From NCBI GenBank assembly GCA_947034895.1, contig OX344763.1, forward strand, positions 37,447,025-37,511,024: a DNA stretch of 64,000 nt, in the 5' to 3' direction. The notes under the pieces are model-generated. The model ran no database searches, was not told the DNA's origin, and saw only the letters and a list, made by a program, of their open reading frames with translations. Positions 48,120-60,717 of the stretch are shown here, piece by piece. A program made the position numbers and the translations under genes. The first letter of the stretch is position 1. Each line of letters begins with the position of its first letter. The stretch is from Rhytidiadelphus loreus. Lineage: Eukaryota > Streptophyta > Bryopsida > Hypnales > Hylocomiaceae.

Positions 48120-48545
48120 CCCGGGTAAATGAAAAAATCCTACGTGAAATATGACTACGTTGAGTCATATTTTTTGATTACGTGGAATATGACTGGTCAG
48201 TCATATTTTGTGGAATATGACTGCGTTGAGTCATATTTTTTGATGACGTGGAATATGAGTGTAGTCAGTCATATTTTGTGGAATATGACTGCATTGAGTC
48301 ATATTTTGTGGAATATGACTGCGTTGAGTCATATTTTTTGATGACGTGGAATATGAGTGTAGTCAGTCATATTTTGTGGAATATGATTGCATTGAGTCAT
48401 ATTTTGTGGAATATGACTGCGTTGAGTCATATTTTTTGATGACGTGAAATATGACTGTGGTAGTCATATTTTGCAGTCATGTGGAATATGACTACGATGA
48501 GTCATATTTTTTGATGATTTGTAAAACGACTCTTCTTAGTCATAT
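48120..48545. repeat. Minisatellite built from inverted ATATGACT / AGTCATAT motifs
   Basis: Repeats of GTGGAATATGACTGCGTTG followed by AGTCATATTTTTTGATGAC have a mixed period (about 24-39 bp, plus higher-order units near 48240-48440). Each unit is a partial palindrome. It lies inside the CACTA-type element. Confidence 0.85.
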
Positions 48546-49389
48546 TTTTCAATCATATTGAGAGCACCTAGTCATTTTTTGGAAAATATTATAATCATTT
48601 TGCGACTCCAAGTATTCATTTTTTTATTGATATGTATTTTGAACTATGAATTGAACAAATCATACAAAAGTTGTAGGATACCAAAGCATATTTGCAATCA
48701 TACATTAAAATGATTCAACAATTGAATAAAAAATTTCATGTAGTTAAAAACAAATACATATGATTTTAAAGATATACAAGAAACAATTATATTGAAGAGG
48801 GAATATATAAGAAGGAATGTGACTCCTTTCAATGACATTTATAATTTATTAGTCACAAATACAAAATATGTATATCACAATGAATTATCTATTCAAGTCA
48901 ATAGAGACTATATTTCTTACAATAATATGAAGTGAATTGAAAGTAGCCTCCAACATCTTTGTTCCAATTTTGTTGCCTGCATATACAATTAAAAAAATAG
49001 GAGGTTAATTTTTAATGAACATACAACAAAGCTCAATCTTCAAAAATTTACAACAATAGAAAATATGTAATACAAATTTAGAGTAAGAACAAAAACAATG
49101 GTGATGCAAGGAACAAGAAAAAAAAAAGGCAACAAGTGCTAAAAGATAACAACAAATACAAGTTAAGATGTACAAGAAACAATAAGGAGCAACTCCTAAG
49201 AGGTAACAAGAAACAACAAAAAAGAATTAAGATGCAACAAAAAGAAATAAGAAACAAAAAGAGAGAACAAAAAGTAAAAAAGAAGAAAGAAGAAGAAGAA
49301 ATAATTAAGATGCAAGAAGAAAAAAACAAGAAACAAGAGTGAAGATGGAACAAAAACAACTCTAAGAAGTAAGAGTAACTCAAGATGCA

Positions 49390-49560
49390 ACAAAAGACAA
49401 CAATTAAGAAGCAAGAGTGAATTCAAGGTGCAACAAAACACAACAACTAAGAAACAAGAGTGAACTCAAGATGCAACAAAACACAACAATTAAGAAACAA
49501 GAGTGAACTCAAAATGCAACAAAACACAACAACTAAGAAACAAGAGTGAATTCAAAGAGA
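49390..49560. repeat. 43-bp tandem repeat, about 4 copies
   Basis: Units AACTAAGAAACAAGAGTGAA, CTCAAGATGC and AACAAAACACAAC repeat with one or two changes each. It is part of the A-rich core of the CACTA-type element. Confidence 0.8.
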
Positions 49561-50018
49561 CAAGAGACAACAAAAGGTAAGGAAGAAGAGTAAAAAGAAG
49601 TAGTGGCTAGGGTTTCAAAACCCTAAAAAAATGACAGCTAGGATTTTAAAACCCTAAAAAGTGGTGATTAGGTTTCAAAATTTTAAACAATGGCTTGTCT
49701 ATATTTTTTTTGATTGCCCATGTTTTTTTTAGGTTGTCCCAAAACAAAAAAATGTTACTACCATGAAAATATGACCAATAATATAACTCAATGTTCTCAA
49801 ACAAGTTCCCTATCGTTCCCTATGAAATACTTTGGTGTTCCCAATGGACGTATAATATACGCCCGTGAAGTACAAGATCCAAAAACGACTGGCAGTCATA
49901 TTTTGCAGTCATATTTCTCCCCAAGGTATTGATGTCCAAGAATATGACTGCGAGCAGTCGCCAGTCATCCTCAGTCATATTTCTGCAGTCATAAAACACT
50001 GCCGTTGTTGTAGTGAGA

Positions 50019-50694
50019 CATTGCCAAACACTTGGCTAGCCTTGAAAAAACATTGTATTTTCTTTGTCAAGAGTGTATTCTCCCAAATTAGGCTCAATAC
50101 TACAATATTCTAATGAGTAGTTCTAATTGAGCTTAGAGACATCAAAATCAATTCTTAGTAGACTTTGTAGAGCTTGGTCAAACTCACTTGCAAGCTATAA
50201 TGTAGCATATTGCCATATAAAGTCCTTGCTTGTTTCTTCAAGTATACTTTTGTTGTCATGGCAACAATGACTAGGCATTTACGCTTTAAAGTTGGGCAAC
50301 CTTTGGGAGAAAAATTCATGCTATATTGAAGAGGCTATGAGTAGTGGATCCAATTTTCCATGGCAAGCTCATTGCACAAATTCATTGTGCCTACACATTT
50401 GTCTTGCGCATTTGTCTAATGAGATAGAAACTATAACACAATCCAAACTATGGGGGTGGAAGATTGCAATGGAGTTGAATAATTGTATTGTAGTAGTGTT
50501 GTTTTCAATTGCTCAAGTATAGCTTCTAGAAGGGATTATAATAAAAAGCAATGGACAACCAGACAAGGGAAGCAAGTGGAATGGGTTATTGATCATCACT
50601 TTTAAAAGTTGCGACCCTAGTTGGGTCCTTACAGGTCTTGTTCTATGTCACTTTACAAATATTTGAAGTCATCAGCTAGGTAGGGGCATGCTGC
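50019..50694. other. Non-genic region
   Basis: The 76-codon frame at 50292-50522 lacks a domain. Composition is somewhat less AT-rich than its surroundings, so this could be decayed coding sequence, unidentified. Confidence 0.35.
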
Positions 50695-50940
50695 CACACC
50701 AACAATGCTAGTACATGAGCACAAAGATGTGAGTCTATGAGCCTTGAACCTAGTTGTAGGTATGTACCTACAACCATTTGAAGGTGTTTACAAACATATG
50801 TACCTATAATAGGAGAAGAGTCTATAACATAGGTATTTATAACATAGACTCCTATAATCATTGAAGGTATGTATAATATAGACTTCTAGACTCATGGGCT
50901 CATAGATTCAATACTTACATGCTAGCACTCTCCCTGCTAG
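50695..50940. mobile_element. GCTAG-ended element related to 23297-23755
   Basis: The ends AATGCTAGTACATGAGC and ACTTACATGCTAGCACT are inverted. The interior carries TATAATATAGACT/CTTCTAGACTCATGGGCTCA strings like the terminal parts of the nested element. No clear target duplication is seen. Confidence 0.45.
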
Positions 50941-51477
50941 ACTTTGGGTCATATATAGTTGATTCAACAACCTTATTTGATCTTAGTATGCTAAGAGATA
51001 AGCATTGCAATCTCAAACATGAAAAATTCTAGCACTATTGGATTGTGATATGCTTGTTGTCTTTGTCATTGCTCCCATGAACAATCAGAACACCAAGAGT
51101 CCTTAACTAGCACTAGGGGAGGTTCTTTTTCACTAGACAAGTACAATTAACAAGTCCAAATTTGGATTGAGCATAGGGCAGAAGGCAAACCAAACGGTTT
51201 TAGTCATTGCGTTGAATGCCTTGTTTGGTGTTTTTTCTTCCCCATAGAAATTGACACGCCCAATTATGGTGAGCAAATGGGAAATGATTCAAAAATAGAC
51301 TATTGAACCTCTCTCCCACTTTGTTGTATAGATTTCAAAGAAGACAAATTGCATCATGCTTGGAAATTAGCACAAGGAGTCCAACATCTAAGGTCAGGAC
51401 ACCCAAAAGCACTAGGTGCCTAAAAGTGTCATTTAATTATAAGATGCCTACACTACATACAACTCCAAAATTACCAT

Positions 51478-51560
51478 TATGTACGTATTATGTACATATT
51501 GTGTACATATTGTGTACATATTGTGTATGTATTATGTACTTAATGTACAATCATTATGTA
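51478..51560. repeat. Short tandem repeat (TGTGTACATAT type)
   Basis: About five 15-bp units of ATTGTGTACAT or ATTATGTAC follow one another. Confidence 0.7.
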
Positions 51561-51639
51561 CTTATTCTTGAAGAAACAAGTTTAGAACATCTATCCAAAC
51601 ATCATTGATCCTTCATAACTTTTGCACTTGGTATTAAAA

Positions 51640-51840
51640 TGATGCAAACTATGGTGCATTGACATCTCCTATCATTTGCTGACCAAACAATATAAAAATG
51701 TCATCAATCTAATAATAGATACTATTCACAATAGAAAAGTGATGATTTTAGGTGTTCCTATTTTAATTTCCTCATGCCTTAGAGCATCTTCAAAGTAGCA
51801 TGGAAAATAGCCCAACAACCAGCAAAATGCATGAGAACAA
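51640..51840 (-). pseudogene. Possible trace of a retrotransposon reverse transcriptase
   Basis: On the minus strand, broken frames read MHFAGCWAIFHATLKML and, after stops, IDDIFILFGQQ. These faintly resemble the gypsy-type MPFGL-NAP-TF and Y-DDI-F blocks in the right order and spacing. Several stops and a shifted frame interrupt it. Chance resemblance is quite possible. Confidence 0.2.
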
Positions 51841-54800
51841 TTTTTAACTAGCCTCTTTTTTAGTAACCTTCAAGGCTTCAAGTTCATACATCACATTTGG
51901 AGAGTATGCAAAGCCCTTGAAACCATTGTCTAAGACTAAGGTAAGATGGATTCTTATACTTGATTGCAACTTGTGATGGAATCTTATCTTACATTTTAAA
52001 TAAGATAATTTGTAATTGGTCCACATACTATATATCAAGTTTAGAAAGAGAGATAGCCTGATTGGGTCCCTTGAATGTGGAGGTGGGATGAACTTGTACT
52101 TTAAAGGACAAATATAAAGGCCTAGATTGAGGATGCTCTTATTATCATAGTATGTGCTTGACTCTTTCGTTTCCTTTGTGCTACACTTGACATTCTCAAC
52201 ATTCTCAAGTCTTGGGGTTTTCTAGGAGGTGCATTGCTTCCTTTGCAATTTTGCACTAGGACATGTCTTGGGCTTGCAACTTTTTTCATCTTGCTTAGGT
52301 TCCATTGTTTTGTATTTGTATTTTCTTGGGTTGCCTTCTATAATAAATTCATAACAATACAAACTAATGAAGCTAAGATCCTCAAAACATTATTGAAGCA
52401 CCCAAGAATATAGGCTCAATAAGAAAATGATCCTTGATGTAAGTCAAGGAAGTTTGACCCTCATCTTTTTGAAAGTACATTCTCTTAGATACCTAGGTTT
52501 TTCTTAAGTTTTGTGGGAGGCTCTTGGATTGGTTAAGAATGTTATGTTTGAAGTGTTTTTCTTTCAAATTGCCCACATAGATTGACCTAGATAATCTTCT
52601 ATTCAAGATTTTATGCAAAAGTGTTTGATTGTTGAATGTGATCCTCTAGTGATAAGAGCTCTTGGAGTTGAGCCTCAAACACATTGAATATTGAAAAAAT
52701 AGCACATTACAAATTTGCTTAAAAAAACTATTGAATAGATTTTGCTTTGTCGTATATTAATTACGGTCATACATGTTAGATCCTTTAACCTTGTATCTTT
52801 TTCATGACCAAAATTTTAGACTTATGTGTAAAAATAGATTGAAAAACTTCAATATTCTTTTAAATGTTTATAATAACCTTTTCATGGTCAAACATTACAA
52901 TCAATTAGTCTATTTGTGATATTGTTGTGTTTTCTTTTCCTGCGTGATCTGCAACTTGTCTAGTTTAGATAGTGTGGTCCCAATTCAAAAAATAATGACA
53001 AACTTTATCAAAAGATTTTTTTCTTTTTGAATTTTAAACTCACTCAAAAATCTTTTTTAGGCGTTAGAGATTTAAAGGTTAAGATTTCGAAATTTCAATA
53101 ACTCAAAATTCAAAAATCTTCAATTGGTTGTCACTAGTAGAATAAAAGATAAGAGTGACTTAGTTAAGCCTTTCCTATGTCCAATAGAAATACTAAGTTG
53201 AAAGAAATTATGTATTTGACATCAATATATATTCTAAATTGTCAAAATCCAATGTAAAATAGAAGTTTAAACAAATAATGTAATTTTTCACATAGTATAG
53301 TGAAATCAATGAAAAACATGGTCATTATTTGCTAATAATAAGTTCAATCTTTGATCATTGTTAGGCTTATGAAGTCATCTACAATTTGTAGAACATAATG
53401 TTAATTCAAATGTATTTAGAAGTGACACTATTCTTATTGAAATTTGAAAGCAAAAATAACATAAAAATTTTAATAGTTTGAAATTCTCTATACAATTGTA
53501 GTAGTTTGAAACTTCAAACAATATTAACAAATCTTTATCAACTCTATTTAGAAGAAACTAGTTGAGAATATTCACCAAAAACAATAATATTTTCATTTTA
53601 AAATTAAAAATTATTTTGAACAATTCTAATACTTTTACTTTTTTTGGGTGAAAATTGATAAACAAGTGATAGTGACAAAAATGTCATTGTTTTTATCAAC
53701 AAAGCATTTCAATAATAAAAAAATTGGATTACTTTTATTATAGTCTTTCAAATATAAAAAATGGTTTATCCTTGCAATAGTAATTTGAATTAGGAAACAA
53801 ATGGTACTCTACCATTCCATAAGTGTGTTGTTTAATTTGTGTATAATTTTTCAAGATTTTTGGAAATTTTCCCGTTTGATTAATGATTTTTATTTGGAAT
53901 GTTGCATTGCAAAGGACATTTTTTAATAAGAGTGTCATCAATAAAGTTTATTCTTAAGTCAAGTTATCTTGATTTTCTTTTGGATATTGGCCTTTTGTCT
54001 TCTAGTTTTAGATCTTTTCTTTTAGATTACTGGAAGGCATGCTAGAACTTGCCAATCTCTAATTGCTAGTGGTCTTGTAGTTTTAAATTGTTGCTTTTTG
54101 GTAATTGGATGGCATCTTTTGGGCCAATCTTGAATTGCTATTAGTCCATCATCTTCTTCTAAAGTATTGAAGTTGTATTTGAATTTTGGTTTTCTATGAA
54201 GTTATTTTCATTGGACGAATTAGGAATAGAAGATGCCATTGTTGTTGGATTATATCCTTGTTGCCCTTCTTGAACTACAATGGGTTCATTAAATGAATTC
54301 ATACTTGAGGGTTTGTCTCCAAATTATTTTTCATTCAAGAATTGTGAAAAGAATCAAACAAGAAGAATTCAATTTTATGTAGTAATAAGTATATGGAATG
54401 ACAATCATTATTTAAATAAACTAATTAATCTAAAAATGGCTTTGATGGAGAAGAGTGCACTTTGAAATACACAATTATGATTCATTGCTTTGGATTTACA
54501 AAGTTTATATAATGTCTCTTACATTTTATATTTATCTTCAATATCTTTTACTTTCACTATTGTTGATAGACCTATGTTTCTATGTCATGTGAATGGAGGC
54601 ACCTATGGTGGGTCAAATTGGAATTATCTTACTTTACTACATTTATTGCTATCATTTTATACATAGGCATGAAATGACAATCCAATGTGAAATCCTATTG
54701 GCATAAAAGGGATTCATTTTCCACTATCTCACTATTTCACAAGTCTTGTCACAAAATTGGTTTTACTTGTTGACGAAATGTTTGCATGCAATTGATCCAA

Positions 54801-55454
54801 AAAAGTTTGAGAGGGAGAAAGATAGACCATACTAAGCCATGACAAAATGGGCCAATTCAATATTTGATCAATGAATTATATGATCACATATTGTTAAAAT
54901 ATTTAGATTGTTGAAAAATTTGCTACCATTAGCGAATTGATGATACGACATAAAGGCACATATTTCTCGGTTGGGCAATACATACTTCAAAATCCCAAAA
55001 AATAGGTTTTGAAAATGTGGTGCTTTGCAAATTTGGTATCAAAGAATGTCTTGCACTTTGAAGTTTATTATAACCCAATTGTAGAAGAACCCTGGGCACA
55101 AAATAGGGGGGAATAAAGGAAGCTGAAATTAGCTTACAATGTTGTATTGTGCTTGTTGGTATTGAATAACGGCAAAGGGCATGTAATAGTCATGGATAAT
55201 CTCTTCTGTAGCTAGCATAGGTTTATTTAAAGACTTGTTGGATATAGGAACAAATGCCACTAGCACAATGTGGTGGAATCGGGTGGAATCTGGTTGCATT
55301 GAAAAATGTGGAGTTCCAGAAGAATGCAAAAGGGACACTTGATTAGTATACGCATGAATCTAGGAAAATGAGTGCAATTTTATGGAAGGATAATAAACAT
55401 GTCCTCAATGTGTAGAGATAGAGATAGAGATATAGAGATATATTTGTGTGTGTG
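51841..55454. other. AT-rich non-genic region
   Basis: Short frames only, with no domain. GATA and GT runs occur at about 55413-55460. Nothing else is recognised. Confidence 0.45.
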
Positions 55455-56010
55455 TTTTTGTTTTTTTGAGCAAGTAGACGAGCCATTGCATTAAAAAAAA
55501 GACACAAAATACAAAACAACCAAGTCAAAGGCTAGACATTGAAGAGAAGTGAGTATAAATAGGCCGAAAATAAAATACAACTATCTAAAAGAGCAAGGAG
55601 AAGGGCCATCAAATTCCAAATAATTTGAGCTCCATTTCTATCTAAATAGGATATTGAAGCCAAATAGGATCAAAATCAACCTAGATTTTGCAAGTATGTT
55701 GGAGATGATGACGAATAGCTAATTTTACCTTCAATTGTGTCTAGTGGCTATAGTTGAGAAGTCCATCCTAGAGAACTCATTGAGTAAAATGTGGGGGTCA
55801 CTAATGCTAAGAAAACACTTTGCTATTACAAGCAATCCAGATGATCCACATAGAGACACCTAGAAGGGTCCAAATGGTACGAATGCCTTGAAACCACATG
55901 GGGAGTGTAGAGCCAAAAACACATTGGGTGAAGTCAAATCTTAAACGTGGTCTAGTGATTGGTGATTTGCCTTGGATGTGATGGATGATTGATTGTGCGT
56001 ACTCCCAAAT
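55455..56010 (-). pseudogene. Decayed LINE 3' end
   Basis: Read on the minus strand, 56010 to about 55830 gives EIWEYAQSIIHHI and then GVSMWIIWIACNSKVFS. This resembles the LW-IWI-RN--VF region near the C-terminus of plant LINE ORF2. It is followed by stop-riddled sequence and a 3' end GGCTCGTCTACTTGCTC running into an A-rich tail at about 55475-55455. The layout (ORF2 end, short UTR, A-rich tail) supports a truncated LINE copy. Confidence 0.5.
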
Positions 56011-57469
56011 TTCTTGGACTAATGATTACAACAATTACATGTGATATCGACCCCTAGTGCTATTTGAGCATGCCATGAATGAACTCATTATATCAACTCA
56101 TACAATTTTTCTTCGATTTCTATATTAATTTCTTGTGGCCATGGTTCCATGTTGGAATGGCTCAATTAGAGAGAATATTCATATATCTCTAGTGCACCTC
56201 GAGTATACAACCTACATATACAATGTTGATGTGGTAGATTAATTGAAAGCATCTTACACATGTCAAAAACGGTCTCATAAGTAGTGGCACAAGGTTTTCT
56301 TTTTCTTCAATCAACACAACATTGTCAATATTTTTGTTATTTATATGCAAGAAAATTGATCTACCTCAAACCTTGATTTGACTCATTTGCAATTTCAAAT
56401 ACAATTGTGCATAGATTTGGCAAAAAAATGGTTGAAGAAGAGGCCTTTAGAAACAAGAAAACAACCTCATTGTACAAGAAATAGCTACCTAGCATTTAGC
56501 AAAGAGTGTAGACAATGTATGGTGTACAACAATGGTTCATTCCCCCTTACAAGGCCAAAGACAAATTACCCCACATATGACAATAAATATAGGTGTTGGC
56601 AAAAAGGTTGTTTTCAAGTTTATCAACAAAATCTCTAAAGAAGTGACATTCATAATGCAAGTGTAATTATGACATTCAAATTTATCAATTTTAATTTCAA
56701 TAATTCTTGGATTGTTATTTGGAGAAATGTTTTTATTATAGTCTAGTTGGAAGTGAAAATGAAATCTTGAAGGGAAAAATACTTTTAGGATTCTTTTATA
56801 CTAATTTAAGGGTATTGTCTTCAAGTAAACTATAAATTTTCAAAATATCAAAAATATTTTCTAGCTAGCTTCTCAATTTTCACTATGATCATGGCCTAAG
56901 GTAGGAAGTTTATAAAGCAATTGGATTCTAAAAACATCCTCTAACATAGAGATAAATTTTTCTTTTTCATTGCATTGACAATGTACAAATAGTGTTTATT
57001 ATAGGAGGTTGACACTTTCAAAGTTTCAATGATCATTGCATTTGAACTTTAAAAATCCATAACTAATTCTAAGAAGCTCCAAATTATATAGAAATTAGAG
57101 AATGTGATTTAAATTTTTTTAAATTGAGTTGTGAAAAATGATTGAAACTTTCAACCTACCATTGGAATTTGTCATTTCTTGAATAAATATGGCACAAAAA
57201 TTGATTGCAAAAGATGTAGTGCATAGTCATTTCTCTCAACGTAGTTGCATTACAAGATTTTATTGTCCAAAAGTGTTTTGAGTCTTCTAAACCAATGAAG
57301 CTTGGTGGAGGCGTGACTAACAATCTTGACCTAGAATATGATAGGAATTTTTTTCTCAAAGCTTACAGTGCCAAAGTTCCATGAATAGCTATCAAAGTGA
57401 TCTAAAATTTTCAAGTACAGCCAAAAAGGATTTCCCTCCAATTTCTACAATTAATATATTTCAATCTAA
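56011..57469. other. AT-rich non-genic region
   Basis: An 86-codon plus-strand frame at 56378-56638 has no recognisable domain. No delimited repeat is seen. Confidence 0.4.
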
Positions 57470-57643
57470 ACAATCTAACTTAATGTAATTCTTACCACAT
57501 GATCTTCCAAAATTCTAGTTCAACATCCTATGGTTGGATTAGCACAAAATTTTCTATTTTGGTCTGCGTGGATCAATGCACTAGAGACGATAGTTTTGAG
57601 TGGTTTTTGAGCAAGAAAAGGCCTTGTGACTTAGGAGGTTAGA
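57470..57643. mobile_element. End fragment of a piggyBac-like element
   Basis: Strings ACCACATGATC, CATCCTATGGTTGGATTAG, AGTTTTGAGTGG and AAAAGGCCTTGTGACTTAGG match the right end of the reverse-complemented 2022-2946 element. The expected TTAA has decayed (GGTTAGAG). Confidence 0.45.
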
Positions 57644-58614
57644 GCATTTGCGATGCATTTGGTATCCTAGATGAGTATTGGCACTATGTCAAGTGCAGAC
57701 AAATTTCTATTTAAATTTGCACTCTAATGCAACCATTGTTGGAGCCTCCAATTCCACGGCCTTGGTATGCAACCACCCAGGACCAACTAATTTGCGAAAT
57801 ATGAAGGTCCCGTGAGTTGGCTTCTTGTAAGAATAGTCATTATTGTCAACGCTTTTCAAGCATTGGTATGTGTGCTAATCAATTCAACCTTCCCTTGTTT
57901 CCATGAAAAGTCTTTTTTTAAATGTATATTCTTTTTCTTTTCTTTATTTTTATAATACAAAAAAGTCCATTTGACATTTGGATTGCCAGCTTTGCATTGG
58001 GTCAATTTGTTCAAAGAAAAAACTAGCATTGTGTGGGCCACATGGAATGGCCTACCATTTGCCATCACAGGACTTGTATTTTGAGTATGCATTGCAGATG
58101 TTCTTAAGCAATGTTATGATAAAACTCAATTGATCGGATAATCAATCGCTTGTCTTCCCAAAGTCATTCCAAGGATGCATGTAAAAAAAAGCCCCCCTAT
58201 TTTATACTTGATTAATTTATCTTGTACATCTCTCCTAGCTAATTTGGGGTTTCCGATTGCAAATATGAATTCAAAATTTGCAAATTTTATCGTGTGTGAC
58301 AAATTAAAAAATTCTCTCAGGTATAAGTGAGGGGTTCATTCACCGCGGCGGAAGAATTGATGAGTGCGCTCTCCGGATTTATTTTTTATTTTTCTTGGCT
58401 TAGCCTCAAATGTAAAGTGACTTGGCCTCAATTCTGGGGCCCAATTCTGGTCCCTTTGGTGTGTGGCACGGGTCCCTCTGCAGTTCTTCAAAGTTGACAA
58501 GGTCCGTCAGTTCCTCTAAGCTTAGGCTGTACACCACGTGGCACACTCACATTCCTCTTGCAACTGGCACCACACGCTTCCATTTCTCTTCCGTCCTTAG
58601 CCTGCCATATATGC
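57644..58614. other. Non-genic region before the tandem array
   Basis: Contains the 58238-58318 copy of the dispersed repeat also at 19850-19925, and GC-richer sequence at 58340-58610. Frames are short and without domains. Confidence 0.4.
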
Positions 58615-58965
58615 CGGTCCAATCCAATTGAAAATAAAAGCCACAACGGTATCCATTTCTTTGGCAAAAGCTGCAAGTAATAATAAGAGCCCTTTGCCAT
58701 TGAGCCATTGGGGATTGGGGGGGGGGGGGGCTGGTGGGGTCCACGCCTGGACCTTCTGATCCTCAGATGGATCTTGCTTTCAAAAATGTACCTGAAGTGA
58801 AGATTTCAGGTTTTTTTGAGCTCTCTGCCCATGGTCAACCTAGATGGGCCCTCCAATTCCAATTTCCAATGGCATTAGGCTCTAACTGAAGTTCACCCTC
58901 CACTGAGTCAATAAACCTTTGTAAAGCAATAGGTTCGAGCGGTCCTAGATTAGGGAATAAAATTA

Positions 58966-59520
58966 AGGTAAACCAACCTATGACAGGCAAATCTCCTATG
59001 ACAGGCTCCTAGAGAACTACCCATTACAGTCTTAAATCAACCCATGACAAACTTTTTCCAATAAATGGGGTTAGAACTGCATTTGATTAATTTGTGGCCA
59101 TAATCAAAGCCTTGGGAAATGGTCATGAAGTTATCGGTAACTGTCTTAGGACATTTATCCATTTTCAGTGTAAACTAGTAGTAAAAAGTTATTTTGTAAT
59201 TCTTTCATGTCATGTCCATATTAGGAAATCTTGGAGCCATGTTAGAAAATGTTTTGACTGCATTAGGTGGTTAGATGACCATCATGGAAACACTTTTCTG
59301 TTGATTTGGAGTAGTCTACAGACTCTTTAAAGCCAACTACACAGCAGACTTCAAAAATTCATAAAAAATTCATAAAAAATTCATTTTTTGTCCAAAAAAT
59401 AAAATTTCACTTGCTCTTTGCATTCCTCATGTTTATCTTCATAGAGAATTTTTTTAAATTTTTTTCAAAAATGTGAACATGGCAAACCAGCCATTCTGCC
59501 CGTCATAGGCTGGTTTACCT
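58966..59520. mobile_element. TA-flanked inverted-repeat element inside array unit 1
   Basis: The ends AGGTAAACCAACCTATGACA and GTCATAGGCTGGTTTACCT are inverted and flanked by TA (58964-58965, 59521-59522), giving 555 bp. TA duplication fits Tc1/mariner-type MITEs (inference). The same element recurs in the other units at 60163-60717, 61360-61914 and 62558-63112 because it was amplified with the unit. Confidence 0.65.
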
Positions 59521-60162
59521 TAGTGGTAGCACACCTTGTCAAATTGTGGTGGAGCTACACCTTGCCAAAAAAAGGTAAAATATTATTTTTAACAAGCTTG
59601 AAATGGCACTTGTACCATTGTGGCAACTTCTTGTGTAGTGCAGACTGTCTCTAATGCAATAAACTTCTTTAACCCTTTAATGACCAGGTCGATGACTAAT
59701 TATTCAAACTGACAGATTTTCATCGATAGCAGACTGGCTATTAAGAGCAAGCCCACAGCTGACTCCCCAAACATGGACGTCAAATGGCTTGGCGTATCCC
59801 TCCACACCAAGAGCGGTCCAATCCAATTGAAAATAAAAGCCACAACGGTATCCATTTCTTTGGCAAAAGCTGCAAGTAATAATAAGAGCCCTTTGCCATT
59901 GAGCCATTGGGGATGGGGGGGGGGGGGCTGGTGGGGTCCACGCCTGGACCTTCTGATCCTCAGATGGATCTTGCTTTCAAAAATGTACCTGAAGTGAAGA
60001 TTTCAGGTTTTTTTGAGCTCTCTGCCCATGGTCAACCTAGATGGGCCCTCCAATTCCAATTTCCAATGGCATTAGGCTCTAACTGAAGTTCACCCTCCAC
60101 TGAGTCAATAAACCTTTGTAAAGCAATAGGTTCGAGCGGTCCTAGATTAGGGAATAAAATTA

Positions 60163-60717
60163 AGGTAAACCAACCTATGACAGGCAAATCTCCTATGACA
60201 GGCTCCTAGAGAACTACCCATTACAGTCTTAAATCAACCCATGACAAACTTTTTCCAATAAATGGGGTTAGAACTGCATTTGATTAATTTGTGGCCATAA
60301 TCAAAGCCTTGGGAAATGGTCATGAAGTTATCGGTAACTGTCTTAGGACATTTATCCATTTTCAGTGTAAACTAGTAGTAAAAAGTTATTTTGTAATTCT
60401 TTCATGTCATGTCCATATTAGGAAATCTTGGAGCCATGTTAGAAAATGTTTTGACTGCATTAGGTGGTTAGATGACCATCATGGAAACACTTTTCTGTTG
60501 ATTTGGAGTAGTCTACAGACTCTTTAAAGCCAACTACACAGCAGACTTCAAAAATTCATAAAAAATTCATAAAAAATTCATTTTTTGTCCAAAAAATAAA
60601 ATTTCACTTGCTCTTTGCATTCCTCATGTTTATCTTCATAGAGAATTTTTTTAAATTTTTTTCAAAAATGTGAACATGGCAAACCAGCCATTCTGCCCGT
60701 CATAGGCTGGTTTACCT
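60163..60717. mobile_element. TA-flanked inverted-repeat element inside array unit 2
   Basis: This is the copy of the unit 1 element carried by array unit 2, with the same ends and TA flanks. Confidence 0.65.

Larger units (their letters stand above)
47879..50015. mobile_element. CACTA-type non-autonomous element, 2,137 bp
   Basis: It begins CACTACAACAAAAGCAGTGT and ends ACACTGCCGTTGTTGTAGTG, flanked by AGA on both sides (47876-47878, 50016-50018). GTTTTATGACTGCA follows at the left and TGCAGTCATAAAAC precedes at the right. Subterminal regions are packed with ATATGACT and AGTCATAT in both orientations, as expected for CACTA transposase-binding sites. The left side expands this into a minisatellite; the middle is A-rich with a 43-bp tandem repeat. 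Frames inside it are products of these repeats, not genes. Confidence 0.88.

Noticed and set aside
48129..48439. Repetitive Y/W/S-rich frames, and the regular repeats as a possible CRISPR array
   Set aside because: They are the translated minisatellite of a CACTA element; repeats are contiguous without unique spacers and the context is eukaryotic.
49078..49441. Lysine- or leucine/phenylalanine-rich frames
   Set aside because: Products of the A-rich 43-bp tandem repeat in the CACTA element.
53135..53160. CACTAGTAGAATAAAA as a CACTA element end
   Set aside because: No matching inverted end with a 3-bp duplication was found within several kb.
58931..58945. GGTTCGAGCGG in each tandem unit as a pol III B box
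   Set aside because: It deviates from GGTTCRANNCC at the last positions and no A box or tRNA fold surrounds it.
59094..59330. 78-codon frame repeated four times
   Set aside because: Identity follows from the DNA-level tandem duplication; the frame lies inside a MITE-like element and shows no domain.
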